Shown: positions 49,918 to 59,046, counted from the first letter of the stretch. The stretch: 64,000 bases of DNA from Oscillospiraceae bacterium (GCA_009783695.1 WRCY01000001.1:96212-160211), one strand, 5' to 3'. Translations and numbers: made by a program. Notes: generated from the sequence alone by a model not told the origin.

Positions 49918-50098
49918 TGAAAAAAGCAGTTGAATCGGGAAAACGTTGTTCTTATAATCGTTTAACTTAAAAACAGCAAAGTTGTTTCTTATATTCGCCC
50001 TTTGGGCGAATACCGCGCCACAGGCGCAAAAGCAAGCTTTTCAAGTTATTTAACTATATAAACTATTTTGTTAATAAAGGGCTTGGTAAAAATAAAAA
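49918..50098 (+). repeat. Leader repeat split by a palindromic element, before the GNAT gene
   Basis: The 5' part (TTTGAAAAAAGCAGTTGAATCGGGAAAACGTTG, 49918-49950, given as halves TTTGAAAAAAGCAG and TTGAATCGGGAAAACGTTG) and the 3' part (AATAAAGGGCTTGGTAAAAA, ending at 50098) belong to one leader. The compound palindrome of 49952-50061 lies between them. Confidence 0.65.
49952..50061. repeat. Compound palindromic element inside a leader repeat
   Basis: Imperfect outer arms (TTATAATCGTTTAACTT and AAGTTATTTAACTATATAA) enclose ATTCGCCC-TTT-GGGCGAAT and GCGCC-ACA-GGCGC and an AAGC/GCTT stem. Read on the minus strand it begins TATATAGTTAAATAACTTGAAAA, close to the 6098 and 11045 elements. Confidence 0.65.
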
Positions 50099-50632
50099 AT
50101 GAAAACTCCTGTATTACAAACAGAACGATTAATTTTAAGACCGCTGACAACTGCAGACGCAGAAACGGTTTACAGCGGCTGGGCTTCCGACCCGGAAGTA
50201 AATAAGTATATGGTTTACGTTCTTCACCGGTCGGTGAGCGAAACAATTGAATGGCTGAAGCAGGTGGAAGCGGATTTAAACAGCAGCGACAGCTATTTAT
50301 GGGGTTTTGTGATAAGGGAGAGCGGGCAGCTTATAGGCTCGGGCGGCTTGAATTTTAATAAAGGGCACGAAATGTTTGAAGTCGGCTATAATATAATGAA
50401 AGCGCATTGGAATAAGGGCTATACGAGCGAGGCTATGCGCGCCGCAATTGATTTCGCTGCCCGCGAGCTCGGCGCAGTGCGGTTTTACGGCAGACATTCC
50501 AAGGATAACGTTTTCTCGGGTAAGGTCATGGAAAAATTAGGTTTCATCTATCAGAAAGACGGCGAGACTGCGAAAATAGACGACAGCAGCATATCGCCGA
50601 GCAGAGAATATTTACTTAACATAACAAACTAA
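50099..50632 (+). CDS. GNAT-family N-acetyltransferase (RimJ/RimL-like)
   Basis: The 177-residue product shows LQTERLILRPLTTADAETVYSGWASDPEVNKYM, WGFVIRESGQLIGSGGLNF, FEVGYNIMKAHWNKGYTSEAMRAAIDFAARELGAVRFYGRH and NVFSGKVMEKLGF, a RimJ/RimL-type GNAT using acetyl-CoA. The acceptor is unknown. AATAAAGGG is 17 bases before the ATG. It follows ruvB across the split leader. Confidence 0.88.
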   Translation: MKTPVLQTERLILRPLTTADAETVYSGWASDPEVNKYMVYVLHRSVSETIEWLKQVEADLNSSDSYLWGFVIRESGQLIGSGGLNFNKGHEMFEVGYNIMKAHWNKGYTSEAMRAAIDFAARELGAVRFYGRHSKDNVFSGKVMEKLGFIYQKDGETAKIDDSSISPSREYLLNITN

Positions 50633-50643
50633 AGGAGGACTTT

Positions 50644-51993
50644 ATGGGCAGATTATTCGGAACAGACGGAGTGCGCGGCGCCGCAATAACTGAGCTCACC
50701 TGCGAGCTCGCGATGAACATCGGTCGCGCGGCGGCGCTTGTTTTAGGGGAGAAGCGGCAGAAAAAACCTAACATTCTAATCGGTAAGGATACGCGCATTT
50801 CTTCCGACACGCTTGAAGCTGCACTGATTGCGGGAATTACATCTGTGGGCGCGGACGTTGAGCTGCTCGGCGTTGTACCGACGCCGGCGCTTGCTTTTCT
50901 AATCCGCGAATTTGAAGCTGATGCGGGCGTTATGATTTCCGCCTCGCACAACCCTTTCGGTGATAACGGAATAAAGATTTTTTCCGGAAGCGGCGAGAAA
51001 TTACCGGACGAAACAGAAGAAGAAATCGAGAGATATATTTTAGATGAACCTGAAAAAATGACGCTTAAAAGCGGAGCTGACATAGGCGAAATCCGTTCGT
51101 TCTACAGCGGCAAGGATACGTATATGGGCTTCATTGAAAAAAGCATCGGCGGCGATTTAAGCGGCTTGAAAATACTCATCGACTGCTCAAACGGAAGCGC
51201 GTGCTCATGCGCCGGCATATTCCTTGAAATGGGCGCGGAGTGCAACTTTATAGGCAACAACCCGAACGGCCTTAACATCAATAAAGACTGCGGCTCAACA
51301 CATTTGGGCGCGCTCGCGGAGAAAATAAAACAGGGCGGGTATCACGCGGGCATCGCCTTTGACGGCGATGCGGACAGATGCCTTTTTGTTGACGAAAAAG
51401 GCGGGGAAGTGAGCGGTGATAAAATTATTGCGCTTCTTGCGAAATCTATGAAAGAAAAGGGCACGCTTAAAAACGATACGGTCGTCGTAACGATAATGTC
51501 CAATCTCGGCTTCCATGAATATATGCGCGGGCACGGCATAAATACAATCAGCGCCGCTGTCGGTGACCGCTACGTTTACGAAGAAATGAAGAAGAATGGC
51601 TACAATTTGGGCGGAGAGAATTCGGGGCATATTATTCTCTCGGATTACGCCACGACAGGCGACGGACTTCTTACGGCAGCGCAGTTTTTATACTTGTTAA
51701 AAAAATCGGAAAAGCCGCTTTCCGAGCTTGTCTGCGCTATCAGCGATTACCCGCAGGTATTAATCGGCGTAAAAATTAGCGCCAAGGCTAAAGCAAACTG
51801 GAACGGCAATGAAAACATCGCAAAAATTATAAAGGAAGCAGATGATTTTTTCAAAGACAGCGGGCGCGTAAACGTCCGTGCGAGCGGCACGGAACCGCTT
51901 CTGCGGATTATGATTGAGGGAAAAAAAGAAGAAGATGTGAATCTTTGGGTAAATAAAATTAAGGAAGTTGTTGAAAAAGAGCTGTGCAATTGA
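50644..51993 (+). CDS. glmM: Phosphoglucosamine mutase
   Basis: GlmM converts glucosamine-6-phosphate to glucosamine-1-phosphate, feeding GlmU. The 449-residue product shows RLFGTDGVRG, the phosphoserine loop MISASHNPFGDNGIKIF, the metal site FDGDADRCLFVDEKG, the sugar loop GGENSGHIILSD and RASGTEPLLRIMIEG. AAGGAGG lies before the ATG. It is complete and normal in length. It stands over ten kilobases from glmU. Confidence 0.97.
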   Translation: MGRLFGTDGVRGAAITELTCELAMNIGRAAALVLGEKRQKKPNILIGKDTRISSDTLEAALIAGITSVGADVELLGVVPTPALAFLIREFEADAGVMISASHNPFGDNGIKIFSGSGEKLPDETEEEIERYILDEPEKMTLKSGADIGEIRSFYSGKDTYMGFIEKSIGGDLSGLKILIDCSNGSACSCAGIFLEMGAECNFIGNNPNGLNINKDCGSTHLGALAEKIKQGGYHAGIAFDGDADRCLFVDEKGGEVSGDKIIALLAKSMKEKGTLKNDTVVVTIMSNLGFHEYMRGHGINTISAAVGDRYVYEEMKKNGYNLGGENSGHIILSDYATTGDGLLTAAQFLYLLKKSEKPLSELVCAISDYPQVLIGVKISAKAKANWNGNENIAKIIKEADDFFKDSGRVNVRASGTEPLLRIMIEGKKEEDVNLWVNKIKEVVEKELCN

Positions 51994-52055
51994 ATCAAGG
52001 CATGCGGGAAAACGATGTTTAAAAGTGCTCTTTATGAAACGGACGTGTGTAAATT
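51994..52055 (+). repeat. Leader repeat, decayed copy before the RlmI-like gene
   Basis: ATGCGGGAAAACGATG is followed by TTTAAAAGTGCTCTTTATG; the ribosome binding part is lost (ATGAAACGGACGTGTGTAAATT). Identification rests on the GGGAAAACG box and position. Confidence 0.45.
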
Positions 52056-52994
52056 ATGCGGATAGCAAGTAACTGGCGGGATTATGAGCTTGTTGATGCG
52101 TCAGGCGGCGAGCGGCTTGAACGCTGGGGCAATGTTGTTTTGATTCGCCCTGACCCGCAGGTTATCTGGAAAAATCCCGAGCCGTCTCCGCTGTGGGACA
52201 GCGCGGATGCTCGGTATATTCGTTCGTCTTCCGGCGGCGGTGAATGGGAATTTAATAAAAAGCTCCCCGAAAGCTGGGAAATCGGATATAATAATTTGCG
52301 CTTCAAAGTTAAACCCACGGGATTCAAGCACACGGGTTTGTTTCCCGAGCAAGCCGTGAACTGGGATTTATGCGGCGATATGATTAAAAACGCAAACAGA
52401 CCTGTAAAAGTGCTGAACCTGTTCGCATATACGGGCGGCGCAACGCTCGCCTGTGCCGGGGCGGGAGCGCAAGTCTGCCACCTCGACGCCGTTAAAAACA
52501 TGGTCGAATGGGCAAGCGAAAATGCTGTGCTGTCAGGTTTAACAGATAGCAAGAAAACAAGAGCCCCTGATTCGCCGCATAAAAAAGACTGCGATGATTT
52601 TATAATTGACAGGAGCGGCGTGCGGGGAATCCGCTGGATTACCGACGACGCGATGAAGTTTATCGCCCGCGAAAAACGGCGCGGGAACCGCTACGACGCG
52701 ATTATCCTAGACCCGCCGAGCTACGGCAGAGGCACAAACGGCGAGATGTGGCGGCTTGAGGATTCGATTCACGACTTGATGAGCGGCTGTACAGAATTAT
52801 TATCGGACGAGCCTTTGTTCGTCCTACTGAACAGCTATACGACCGGCTTATCGCCGTCGGTTATGGCATATCTGCTCAAAATGACAATCGGACGGAAATA
52901 TAAGGCAGAGATTTCTGCTGAAGAAATAGGGCTGCCGGTGAGCGCAACGGGACTTGCAGTCCCGTGCGGGAATAGCGCAGTGGCGGTGTTTTAA
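52056..52994 (+). CDS. Class I rRNA methyltransferase (RlmI-like)
   Basis: The 312-residue product has an N-terminal RNA-contacting region ([30 protein letters not shown]), then [45 protein letters not shown] (SAM motif I), [11 protein letters not shown], and [14 protein letters not shown] (catalytic DPPxY). This is the RlmI/RlmK 23S rRNA cytosine-C5 type, without an evident PUA domain. Its TAA overlaps the ecfA1 ATG (TAATG), so it is coupled to the ECF operon. Confidence 0.85.
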   Translation: MRIASNWRDYELVDASGGERLERWGNVVLIRPDPQVIWKNPEPSPLWDSADARYIRSSSGGGEWEFNKKLPESWEIGYNNLRFKVKPTGFKHTGLFPEQAVNWDLCGDMIKNANRPVKVLNLFAYTGGATLACAGAGAQVCHLDAVKNMVEWASENAVLSGLTDSKKTRAPDSPHKKDCDDFIIDRSGVRGIRWITDDAMKFIAREKRRGNRYDAIILDPPSYGRGTNGEMWRLEDSIHDLMSGCTELLSDEPLFVLLNSYTTGLSPSVMAYLLKMTIGRKYKAEISAEEIGLPVSATGLAVPCGNSAVAVF

Positions 52995-53845
52995 TGAAGA
53001 TTATAAGAACAGAAAACCTCGATTTCGACTACGAAATGCTTGACGACAAGGGACAAGTTGCCGAGATAAATCCTGCGCTCCGCAGAGTTAATTTGACCGT
53101 GGAAAAGGGTGAGTTCCTCGCCATTCTCGGGCACAACGGCAGCGGGAAATCCACGCTCGCCAAGCACTTCAACGGGATATTATTACCTACCCGCGGCAAG
53201 GTCTTTGTGAATGATATTGACGTTTCTGACGACAGTAAAATCTACGAAATCCGGCAAACCGTCGGTATGGTTTTTCAAAACCCCGACAACCAAATTGTCG
53301 CAGCAATCGTGGAGGAGGACGTGGCTTTCGCGCTTGAAAACCTCGGTGTTCCCCCTGCCGAAATCCGCGAGCGTATTGATGAAGCGATGAGGCTTGTCGA
53401 TATTTATAAGTACCACAAGCACGCGCCTCACCGGCTCTCGGGCGGGCAGAAGCAGCGGGTTGCAATCGCGGGTGTAATCGCCATGCGCCCGCAGTGCATC
53501 GTGCTTGACGAGCCCACCGCCATGCTCGACCCTAAGGGCAGGAAAGAAGTAATGAAAACTATAAAAATGCTGAATGAGAAAGGCATTACAATAATCTTAA
53601 TTACACACTATATGGAAGAAGCGGCCCAGGCGCGGAGGGTGGTTGTGATGGACAAAGGCGAGATTATCATGGACGGCACGCCTCGCAAGATTTTCGCCGA
53701 GGTGGAAAAATTAAAAGCAGTCGGGCTTGACGTGCCGCAGGTGACGGAACTTAGCTTTGAACTGCGAAAAGCAGGGCTTCATCTGCCTGCGGATATACTT
53801 AACGAGGAAGAATTTGCGAGGGAATTATCATCAGTACTGCAATAG
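52994..53845 (+). CDS. ecfA1: Energy-coupling factor transporter ATPase 1
   Basis: EcfA1 is one ATPase of the ECF module that powers vitamin uptake by separate S components. The 283-residue product shows Walker [19 protein letters not shown], the Q-loop [12 protein letters not shown], signature [13 protein letters not shown], Walker [13 protein letters not shown], and the ITHYMEEA switch. Its end overlaps the ecfA2 frame by 16 bases, including ecfA2's ribosome binding region. Confidence 0.94.
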   Translation: MKIIRTENLDFDYEMLDDKGQVAEINPALRRVNLTVEKGEFLAILGHNGSGKSTLAKHFNGILLPTRGKVFVNDIDVSDDSKIYEIRQTVGMVFQNPDNQIVAAIVEEDVAFALENLGVPPAEIRERIDEAMRLVDIYKYHKHAPHRLSGGQKQRVAIAGVIAMRPQCIVLDEPTAMLDPKGRKEVMKTIKMLNEKGITIILITHYMEEAAQARRVVVMDKGEIIMDGTPRKIFAEVEKLKAVGLDVPQVTELSFELRKAGLHLPADILNEEEFARELSSVLQ

Positions 53846-54693
53846 AAACTAAAAACTTATCATACCGTTACGGCATCGGTACGCCCTTTGAAATCAAGGC
53901 AGTTGACGATGTCAGCCTGAGCATTGAAAAAGGCTCTTTTATAGGCATAATCGGGCATACGGGCAGCGGAAAATCCACGTTTATTCAGCACCTGAACGGA
54001 CTGCTCAAACCCACTGACGGGGAAATAATTATAAACGAGCGCAGCATCTGGTCAAAGGACGTTGACATTCGCAGCATCCGGTTTGAAGTCGGCTTGGTTT
54101 TCCAGTATTCGGAGCACCAGCTTTTCGAGGAAACCGTCTTTAAAGACATCGCGTTCGGGCCGAAGAACATCGGCTTGTCTGAAGAGGAAACAGAGGCGCG
54201 TGTTCGCCGTGCGGCGCAGGCGATGGGCGTGCATGACAGCTGGCTTTCCCGCTCACCGTTCGACCTCTCGGGCGGGCAGAAGCGCCGCGTCGCGCTCGCG
54301 GGCGTAATCGCGATGGAGCCGCAAATCCTGGTGCTTGACGAGCCGGCGGCAGGGCTCGACCCTTACGGACGGGACAAGGTTTTAAACCAAATTAAAAAGT
54401 ACCACGACGAGTATAAAACGACAATTCTGCTCGTTTCGCACTCGATGGAAGACATTGTAAAATACGCAGATAAAGTAATCGTTATGAATAAGGGCGGCGT
54501 GTTTCTTTTTGAAGAAACCGACGAGGTTTTCCGGCACGCCGGCGAAATTACCGGCATCGGGCTCGATGTCCCGCAGATTACACGGCTCGCACGGCTTTTA
54601 AAGGCGCAGGGGATAGATATAGGCGATGATGTTTATACAGTTGACAGGGCAAAAGAGAGGATTTTGGAGCTTTGGGGAAGGAAGCAAGTTTGA
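53830..54693 (+). CDS. ecfA2: Energy-coupling factor transporter ATPase 2, start codon apparently not ATG/GTG/TTG
   Basis: The frame carrying [36 protein letters not shown], Walker [16 protein letters not shown]-loop [12 protein letters not shown], signature [13 protein letters not shown] and Walker [13 protein letters not shown] is a complete EcfA2. The first TTG in frame lies at 54094, past Walker A, so a truncated reading would be useless. Between the last in-frame stop (TAA near 53800) and the conserved domain there is no ATG, GTG or TTG, only ATT at 53824 and ATC at 53827 and 53830. A GAGGG lies just before. A non-canonical AUC or AUU start, or a mutation or assembly error, is implied; the boundary is an estimate. 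Confidence 0.75.
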   Translation: MSTAIETKNLSYRYGIGTPFEIKAVDDVSLSIEKGSFIGIIGHTGSGKSTFIQHLNGLLKPTDGEIIINERSIWSKDVDIRSIRFEVGLVFQYSEHQLFEETVFKDIAFGPKNIGLSEEETEARVRRAAQAMGVHDSWLSRSPFDLSGGQKRRVALAGVIAMEPQILVLDEPAAGLDPYGRDKVLNQIKKYHDEYKTTILLVSHSMEDIVKYADKVIVMNKGGVFLFEETDEVFRHAGEITGIGLDVPQITRLARLLKAQGIDIGDDVYTVDRAKERILELWGRKQV

Positions 54694-54770
54694 AAATAAA
54701 CGAGGCTGAATCGGGGAAAACGTTGTTTTCATTCCGCTTTTGTGAAGAAAGGACTTAATGAGAATAAAAA
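54690..54770 (+). repeat. Leader repeat, copy before the 54771-55139 gene
   Basis: It starts at the ecfA2 stop codon (GTTTGAAAATAAA, the TGA being the stop), then CTGAATCGGGGAAAACG, GTTGTTTTCATTCC, TGTGAAGAAAGGACTTAATG. The ATG in the repeat is out of frame with the gene, so the downstream ATG (17-base spacer) must be used. Confidence 0.9.
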
Positions 54771-55139
54771 ATGAAAAAGAAAAGAATACTGTTCTCGCTC
54801 TTATATGCGTTTATGCCAAGCCTCTCAGCCATTTTATCAGTTCTGATTAATTATTTGTTAAAAGCCGATATGATTATTCTTTTCGTTGTTTTAATATATG
54901 TTTTTACTATTATAAGCATTGTTCTTTTCTTCAAATTTAAGCCATGTAATATTTTATTTTTGTTATCGGGTTTTTTATTATTTTCATTGTGGGTGTTTGT
55001 ACAGGATTTTATTGCCGGCGGTTTTCTTCAGTACTTAGCGACAATTTATGTTTCTCTTTTTTATACCGCACCATTTGTGTTAATATCCATAATTATTTTC
55101 GTTTTTATTAGAATTTTCAAAAAGGATAAACCATGTTAA
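54771..55139 (+). CDS. AT-rich four-helix membrane protein inside the ecf operon
   Basis: The 122-residue product has four membrane helices (about 7-28, 33-55, 60-80, 90-117) and a basic tail (RIFKKDKPC). It lies between ecfA2 and ecfT, which are normally adjacent, and overlaps the ecfT start by 7 bases. The base composition is much AT-richer than the flanking genes, which suggests recent gain. It could be an S-like membrane partner, but no S-component motif is visible; function unknown. Confidence 0.65.
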   Translation: MKKKRILFSLLYAFMPSLSAILSVLINYLLKADMIILFVVLIYVFTIISIVLFFKFKPCNILFLLSGFLLFSLWVFVQDFIAGGFLQYLATIYVSLFYTAPFVLISIIIFVFIRIFKKDKPC

Positions 55140-55936
55140 AAGACATAACCATAGGTCAGTATTTCCCCGGCGATTCCGTCATACACAGGCTTGACGCCCG
55201 CTTTAAAATCATCTTCAGCATACTTGCGGCAGCAATGCTTTTCACAGCGCAGAACTTCGTAGGGCTCGGCATCGCCGCGGTTTTCATCGTCATGTGCTAC
55301 GCGGCGAGCGGGATTCAGTTTCGCATGATTTTAAAAAGCCTGAAACCGATTATACCGCTTATAATCTTTACCGGAATTTTAAATTTATTTTTCATCAAGG
55401 GTGAGGAAATCTTAGCGCATTGGTGGATTTTTAAAATCCATACGGAGGGCGCGAAAATCGCCGCGTTCATGATTGTGCGCATAATCACGCTGATTACCGG
55501 AATGTCGCTGCTGACTTACACAACCTCGCCGATTATGCTGACGGACGCGATTGAGGCGCTGCTCGCACCTTTAAAAAAGCTTCGCTTTCCCGTACACGAG
55601 CTCGCAATGATGATGATGATTGCACTTCGGTTTATACCGCTGCTGATTGAAGAAACCGACAAAATTATGATGGCGCAGAAGGCCCGCGGCGCAAACCTCG
55701 ACGCCAAAGGTTTAATCAAAAAAGCAAAAGCGCTGATACCTATACTTATACCTCTTTTTATATCAGCGTTCAAACGGGCGAACGAGCTTGCGATGGCGAT
55801 GGAATGTCGTTGTTATAAAGGCGGCGAGGGGCGCACAAGGCTCAAAAAACTTAACTCTTCCGTGCTTGATTTTATCGCATTGGGACTGATTCTCTGCGTG
55901 TTCGCCTTGATTATTGTCAACAACATCGCCTTTTAA
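55133..55936 (+). CDS. ecfT: Energy-coupling factor transporter membrane component EcfT
   Basis: EcfT spans the membrane and links the ATPases to S components. The 267-residue product has about five helices and the EcfT motifs QYFPGDSVIHRLDARFKI at the N-terminus and KARGANLDAKG with MAMECRCYKGGEGRTRLKKL (the Ala-Arg-Gly coupling helices) in the second half. It completes the ecfA1-ecfA2-ecfT set. No S component is in the window. Confidence 0.94.
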   Translation: MLKDITIGQYFPGDSVIHRLDARFKIIFSILAAAMLFTAQNFVGLGIAAVFIVMCYAASGIQFRMILKSLKPIIPLIIFTGILNLFFIKGEEILAHWWIFKIHTEGAKIAAFMIVRIITLITGMSLLTYTTSPIMLTDAIEALLAPLKKLRFPVHELAMMMMIALRFIPLLIEETDKIMMAQKARGANLDAKGLIKKAKALIPILIPLFISAFKRANELAMAMECRCYKGGEGRTRLKKLNSSVLDFIALGLILCVFALIIVNNIAF

Positions 55937-56016
55937 AAAAGCTTGAAATAAAATACACATTACCGGAAAAACGCCTCATGCATAATATCCATTATGCGGG
56001 GCGGGCATGTAGGAAA

Positions 56017-56751
56017 ATGAGAAATTTAAAGATATTCTGCTCATTCAGCGGCGCTAATTATCACGGTTTTCAGCGCCAGCCCGAACTGCCCACAGTTCAG
56101 GGAGAAATAGAGCTCGCGTTTAACAAGGTTATCGGTGCGGAAGTTAGCATTGCGGGCTGTTCACGCACTGACGCCGGCGTTCACGCGTGCAGGTTCTGCT
56201 TCAGCACATATATAAAAAATGCAATACCGTGCGAAAATTTAACCCGCGCCTTAAACGGCCGGCTCCCGCCCGATATAGTAATTCTTTCCTGCGAGGAAGC
56301 GGATAAAAGTTTTAACGCAAGGTTTTCTGCGAAAAGCAAAGAGTATATCTACTTGATTAACAATAAAAGGCAGCGCGATGTTTTTATGCAATCTTATCAC
56401 TATCCGTATGATTTAAACATAGAATTATTGCGTAAGACTGCGCAGCTGTTCATAGGCAGGCACGATTTTGCGGCGTTTTGCAGGAGCGAGGGTTTGAAAG
56501 AAGTAAGCAGTACGGTACGTGAGATTTACTCGTTTAATGTGAAAGAGAATGACGGCTTTGCCGAATTCATTGTGCGCGGGAATGCTTTTTTATACAACAT
56601 GGTACGCATTATGGCGGGGACTCTGATATATGTAAACGAGGGCAAACGCACTGCCGGCGATATTTTAGAAGCGTTTAAAACAGGCGGCAGAGAAAAGGCG
56701 GGAAAAACTTTACCGCCATACGGATTATATTTAAATGATGTTTTTTATTAA
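56017..56751 (+). CDS. truA: tRNA pseudouridine synthase A (positions 38-40)
   Basis: The 244-residue product shows IFCSFSGANYHGFQRQPELPTVQGEIELAFNKV, the catalytic Asp in GCSRTDAGVHACRF, LNGRLPPDIVI, SKEYIYLI, HDFAAFCRSEG and FLYNMVRIMAGTLIYV, all typical. TruA is normally linked to ecfT in Firmicutes, as here. The ATG at 56017 gives the standard N-terminus; an ATG at 55978 in frame is 13 codons upstream, within an ATGCATAAT/ATTATGCGG hairpin. Confidence 0.95.
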   Translation: MRNLKIFCSFSGANYHGFQRQPELPTVQGEIELAFNKVIGAEVSIAGCSRTDAGVHACRFCFSTYIKNAIPCENLTRALNGRLPPDIVILSCEEADKSFNARFSAKSKEYIYLINNKRQRDVFMQSYHYPYDLNIELLRKTAQLFIGRHDFAAFCRSEGLKEVSSTVREIYSFNVKENDGFAEFIVRGNAFLYNMVRIMAGTLIYVNEGKRTAGDILEAFKTGGREKAGKTLPPYGLYLNDVFY

Positions 56752-56787
56752 TAAATTAAAACAACCTATTACGCTTGGGGTGAAAAA

Positions 56788-57948
56788 ATGGCGCGGAATC
56801 CTAACGACATAACCGCTTACCGCAAGGAGAAAAAGCGGAAAAGCAATTTTAACAGAGTGCTCGTGACAGCCGGGCTCGTGCTTGGTATTTTTTCCGTATG
56901 GATGTTCAGCGATACTATTTTTGAGCCTCTGCGCGGCATTGCCAACCGTATGGGCACGACCGGGATTAACGAGGGCTTCCCGATTGTACTTTCGGGGAGC
57001 GCAAGCTTTTCGATGAACCGTGCGGACAATAGTTTTCTGCTGCTTTCCGATACATACCTGTACACTTTCACGCACCGCGGCGGGCAGGTAATTTCACACC
57101 GGCATAATTACGCCCGACCGATACAGCGCGCCAACGACCGCAGAATCCTGCTTTATAATTTTAACGGCAGTGAGTTCTCGCTTTTCAACAGAAACGGCAG
57201 GGTTTACGAGGAAAAGCTTGACGACAGGGTCGTTCTCGCCGAACTCGGCGAAAACGACATGGTAGCGGTGGTGACGACTTCGGCGGCGTTCTCGAATGTT
57301 CTTCACATTTATAACAGCAGCGGGCGCTGGGTTTACAGGCAGCGATTTATAGACGAGGAAGTAAATGCGGTTACTTTTGTTGCACGTACTGCCGAAATCA
57401 TAGTCGCGACCTCGACAGTGCGTGACGGCGACGTGGAGTGCAAGCTTTACCGTTTCCGCACCGATACCGAGGACGACCTGGTTTGGGAGCAGGATTTGCC
57501 GCGCGGCGCATGGGCGCTGCAGGTACGCGAAAACGACGGCTTTGTCACGGTTCTCGCCGATAATATGCTGATGTCGTTTGACGCGGGCACAGGTACTCCG
57601 CTCGGAAGCTACAGCTTTGACTCGGGGCGGCTTGTCCGGGACGTTTACGGAGATGAGTTTAGTCTGGTTGAGCTGCGGGATTACGCTACGGGAAGAACGC
57701 TTTTCATCACTCTCGACCTGCAGGGCAGTTTAATAAATACGGAAATTATGCCCTTTGAAGCGAAACAGGTTGAAATTTTCGGAGAAATAGTATATACTTT
57801 AATAGATGAGGGTTTAATGAAGCATGATATGAACTTAAATCCTGTGGGGCTCATCGGACTCGAGGACGAGTTCCGCGATTTTGTTATTGTTAATCAGTAC
57901 GCGATGCTTCTCGGATATGAGCAGATTGAACGGATTGCATTAGAGTGA
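56788..57948 (+). CDS. DUF5711-family membrane-anchored beta-propeller-like protein
   Basis: The 386-residue product has one N-terminal membrane helix (about 26-42) and an outer region of repeated short strand pairs with ANDRRILLYNFNGSEFSLFNRNGRVYEEKL and MVAVVTTSAAFSNVLHIYNSSGRWVYRQRF. This is the pattern of DUF5711, a family of predicted propellers found near CvpA-like genes in Clostridia. The function is not known. The last codons lie within a right-end relic of the MITE-like element. Confidence 0.75.
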   Translation: MARNPNDITAYRKEKKRKSNFNRVLVTAGLVLGIFSVWMFSDTIFEPLRGIANRMGTTGINEGFPIVLSGSASFSMNRADNSFLLLSDTYLYTFTHRGGQVISHRHNYARPIQRANDRRILLYNFNGSEFSLFNRNGRVYEEKLDDRVVLAELGENDMVAVVTTSAAFSNVLHIYNSSGRWVYRQRFIDEEVNAVTFVARTAEIIVATSTVRDGDVECKLYRFRTDTEDDLVWEQDLPRGAWALQVRENDGFVTVLADNMLMSFDAGTGTPLGSYSFDSGRLVRDVYGDEFSLVELRDYATGRTLFITLDLQGSLINTEIMPFEAKQVEIFGEIVYTLIDEGLMKHDMNLNPVGLIGLEDEFRDFVIVNQYAMLLGYEQIERIALE

Positions 57949-57951
57949 GCG

Positions 57952-57970
57952 AAATACTAAACAGGCTCTA
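57952..57970. repeat. Right-end relic of the MITE-like element
   Basis: AAATACTAAACAGGCTCTA at the 3' end of the DUF5711 gene matches the right end of the element at 34266-34281 over its terminal 14-15 bp. Confidence 0.6.
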
Positions 57971-57993
57971 AGCAAAGAAAGGAAATGTTAAAA

Positions 57994-59046
57994 ATGGGAG
58001 TTCAGTTTTCTTGGTTTTATGATTTACTTATCATAGTGATTGTCGTCGGGGTTACCTTCCGCTGCTTTAAGAGAGGCTTCGTTTCGACACTGGTGGGTTT
58101 AATCGCGGTAATCGCTTCGTTTCTGCTTGCTTTATTCCTCAGCAGCTTGGCGGCGGGGGCAATCTACAGCAGCTTCATCAGAGAACGCGCCATTCAATAC
58201 ATAGATAAAAGCCTCGAGGATATAATCGACATCGAACCGCTCGCTATGCTGCCGGAGCTTGACTTATCGCGGATTATGATTAATGAGGTAGACGGAGCGG
58301 GCGAGCTTATACGCAGCATACCGCTGTCCGAAATTGACAAAACGCCCGACACAGTCGGCAAAATTGACATAAATTTAAACAATGTTGATTTAAGCAGAAC
58401 GGGAATAGACAGGCTCGACCTGGAATTCCTGGGCATTTCTCCCGGGGAGCTGACTTCAGTCAACGCGGGCAGAGCCACGATTACAGCATCCGAGCTCGCG
58501 GGCAGCGAGTTTGAAACATTAGTGCTTGCAAAGCTGCTTACAAGCACGCTCCAAAACGGTACGGAGTTCGGCGCGGTCGCGAACGCCGCGAACACTATCG
58601 GGGACTTTATTCCGCAGGTTTCGGGAAGCTTCAGCGGCGCGACCACAGACGCAGTCACGCAGGTCATGGTAACTATTATTGAATCCGGTAAGAACGGTAT
58701 AACCGCCGCGCTTGTTGATAATTTAATCGGGCCTGTGATTGTTATTCCGCTGCGCACCTTGATTTTCTTCATATTATTTGCTATAATATGTATTGTTACA
58801 TCATTTTTCGTGAAAAAGCTCGCGATAATCAACCGGATTCCGCTGGTCGGAGGTATTAATTCAATCCTCGGCGGCGTGACCGGGCTCTTAAAATCGGCTG
58901 TGATTATATTCCTTGTCTGCATAAGTCTTAACATATTAATCACCATTACAGGAAACAATATTATTTTCATAAACACTATGACTATTGATGAAACTTTCAT
59001 CTTTAAGCATGTATATAATTTTGACCTTGTAAATTTTTCATTGTAA
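57994..59046 (+). CDS. CvpA-like membrane protein
   Basis: The 350-residue product opens with helices FYDLLIIVIVVGVTFRCFKRGFVSTLVGLIAVIASFLLALFLSSL, the CvpA/colicin-V-type start, then a 190-residue outer domain, and two or three closing helices (VIVIPLRTLIFFILFAIICIVTSFF and LLKSAVIIFLVCISLNILITI). The ATG at 57994 has a 10-base spacer from AAAGGA; an ATG at 57985 would leave almost none. The outer domain is of unknown role. It precedes the triple leader repeat. Confidence 0.8.
   Translation: MGVQFSWFYDLLIIVIVVGVTFRCFKRGFVSTLVGLIAVIASFLLALFLSSLAAGAIYSSFIRERAIQYIDKSLEDIIDIEPLAMLPELDLSRIMINEVDGAGELIRSIPLSEIDKTPDTVGKIDINLNNVDLSRTGIDRLDLEFLGISPGELTSVNAGRATITASELAGSEFETLVLAKLLTSTLQNGTEFGAVANAANTIGDFIPQVSGSFSGATTDAVTQVMVTIIESGKNGITAALVDNLIGPVIVIPLRTLIFFILFAIICIVTSFFVKKLAIINRIPLVGGINSILGGVTGLLKSAVIIFLVCISLNILITITGNNIIFINTMTIDETFIFKHVYNFDLVNFSL

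Noticed and set aside
54094..54693. A truncated ATPase starting at TTG 54094
   Set aside because: The frame is open further upstream and carries the Walker A motif and the normal EcfA2 N-terminal region, so the full gene is intended.
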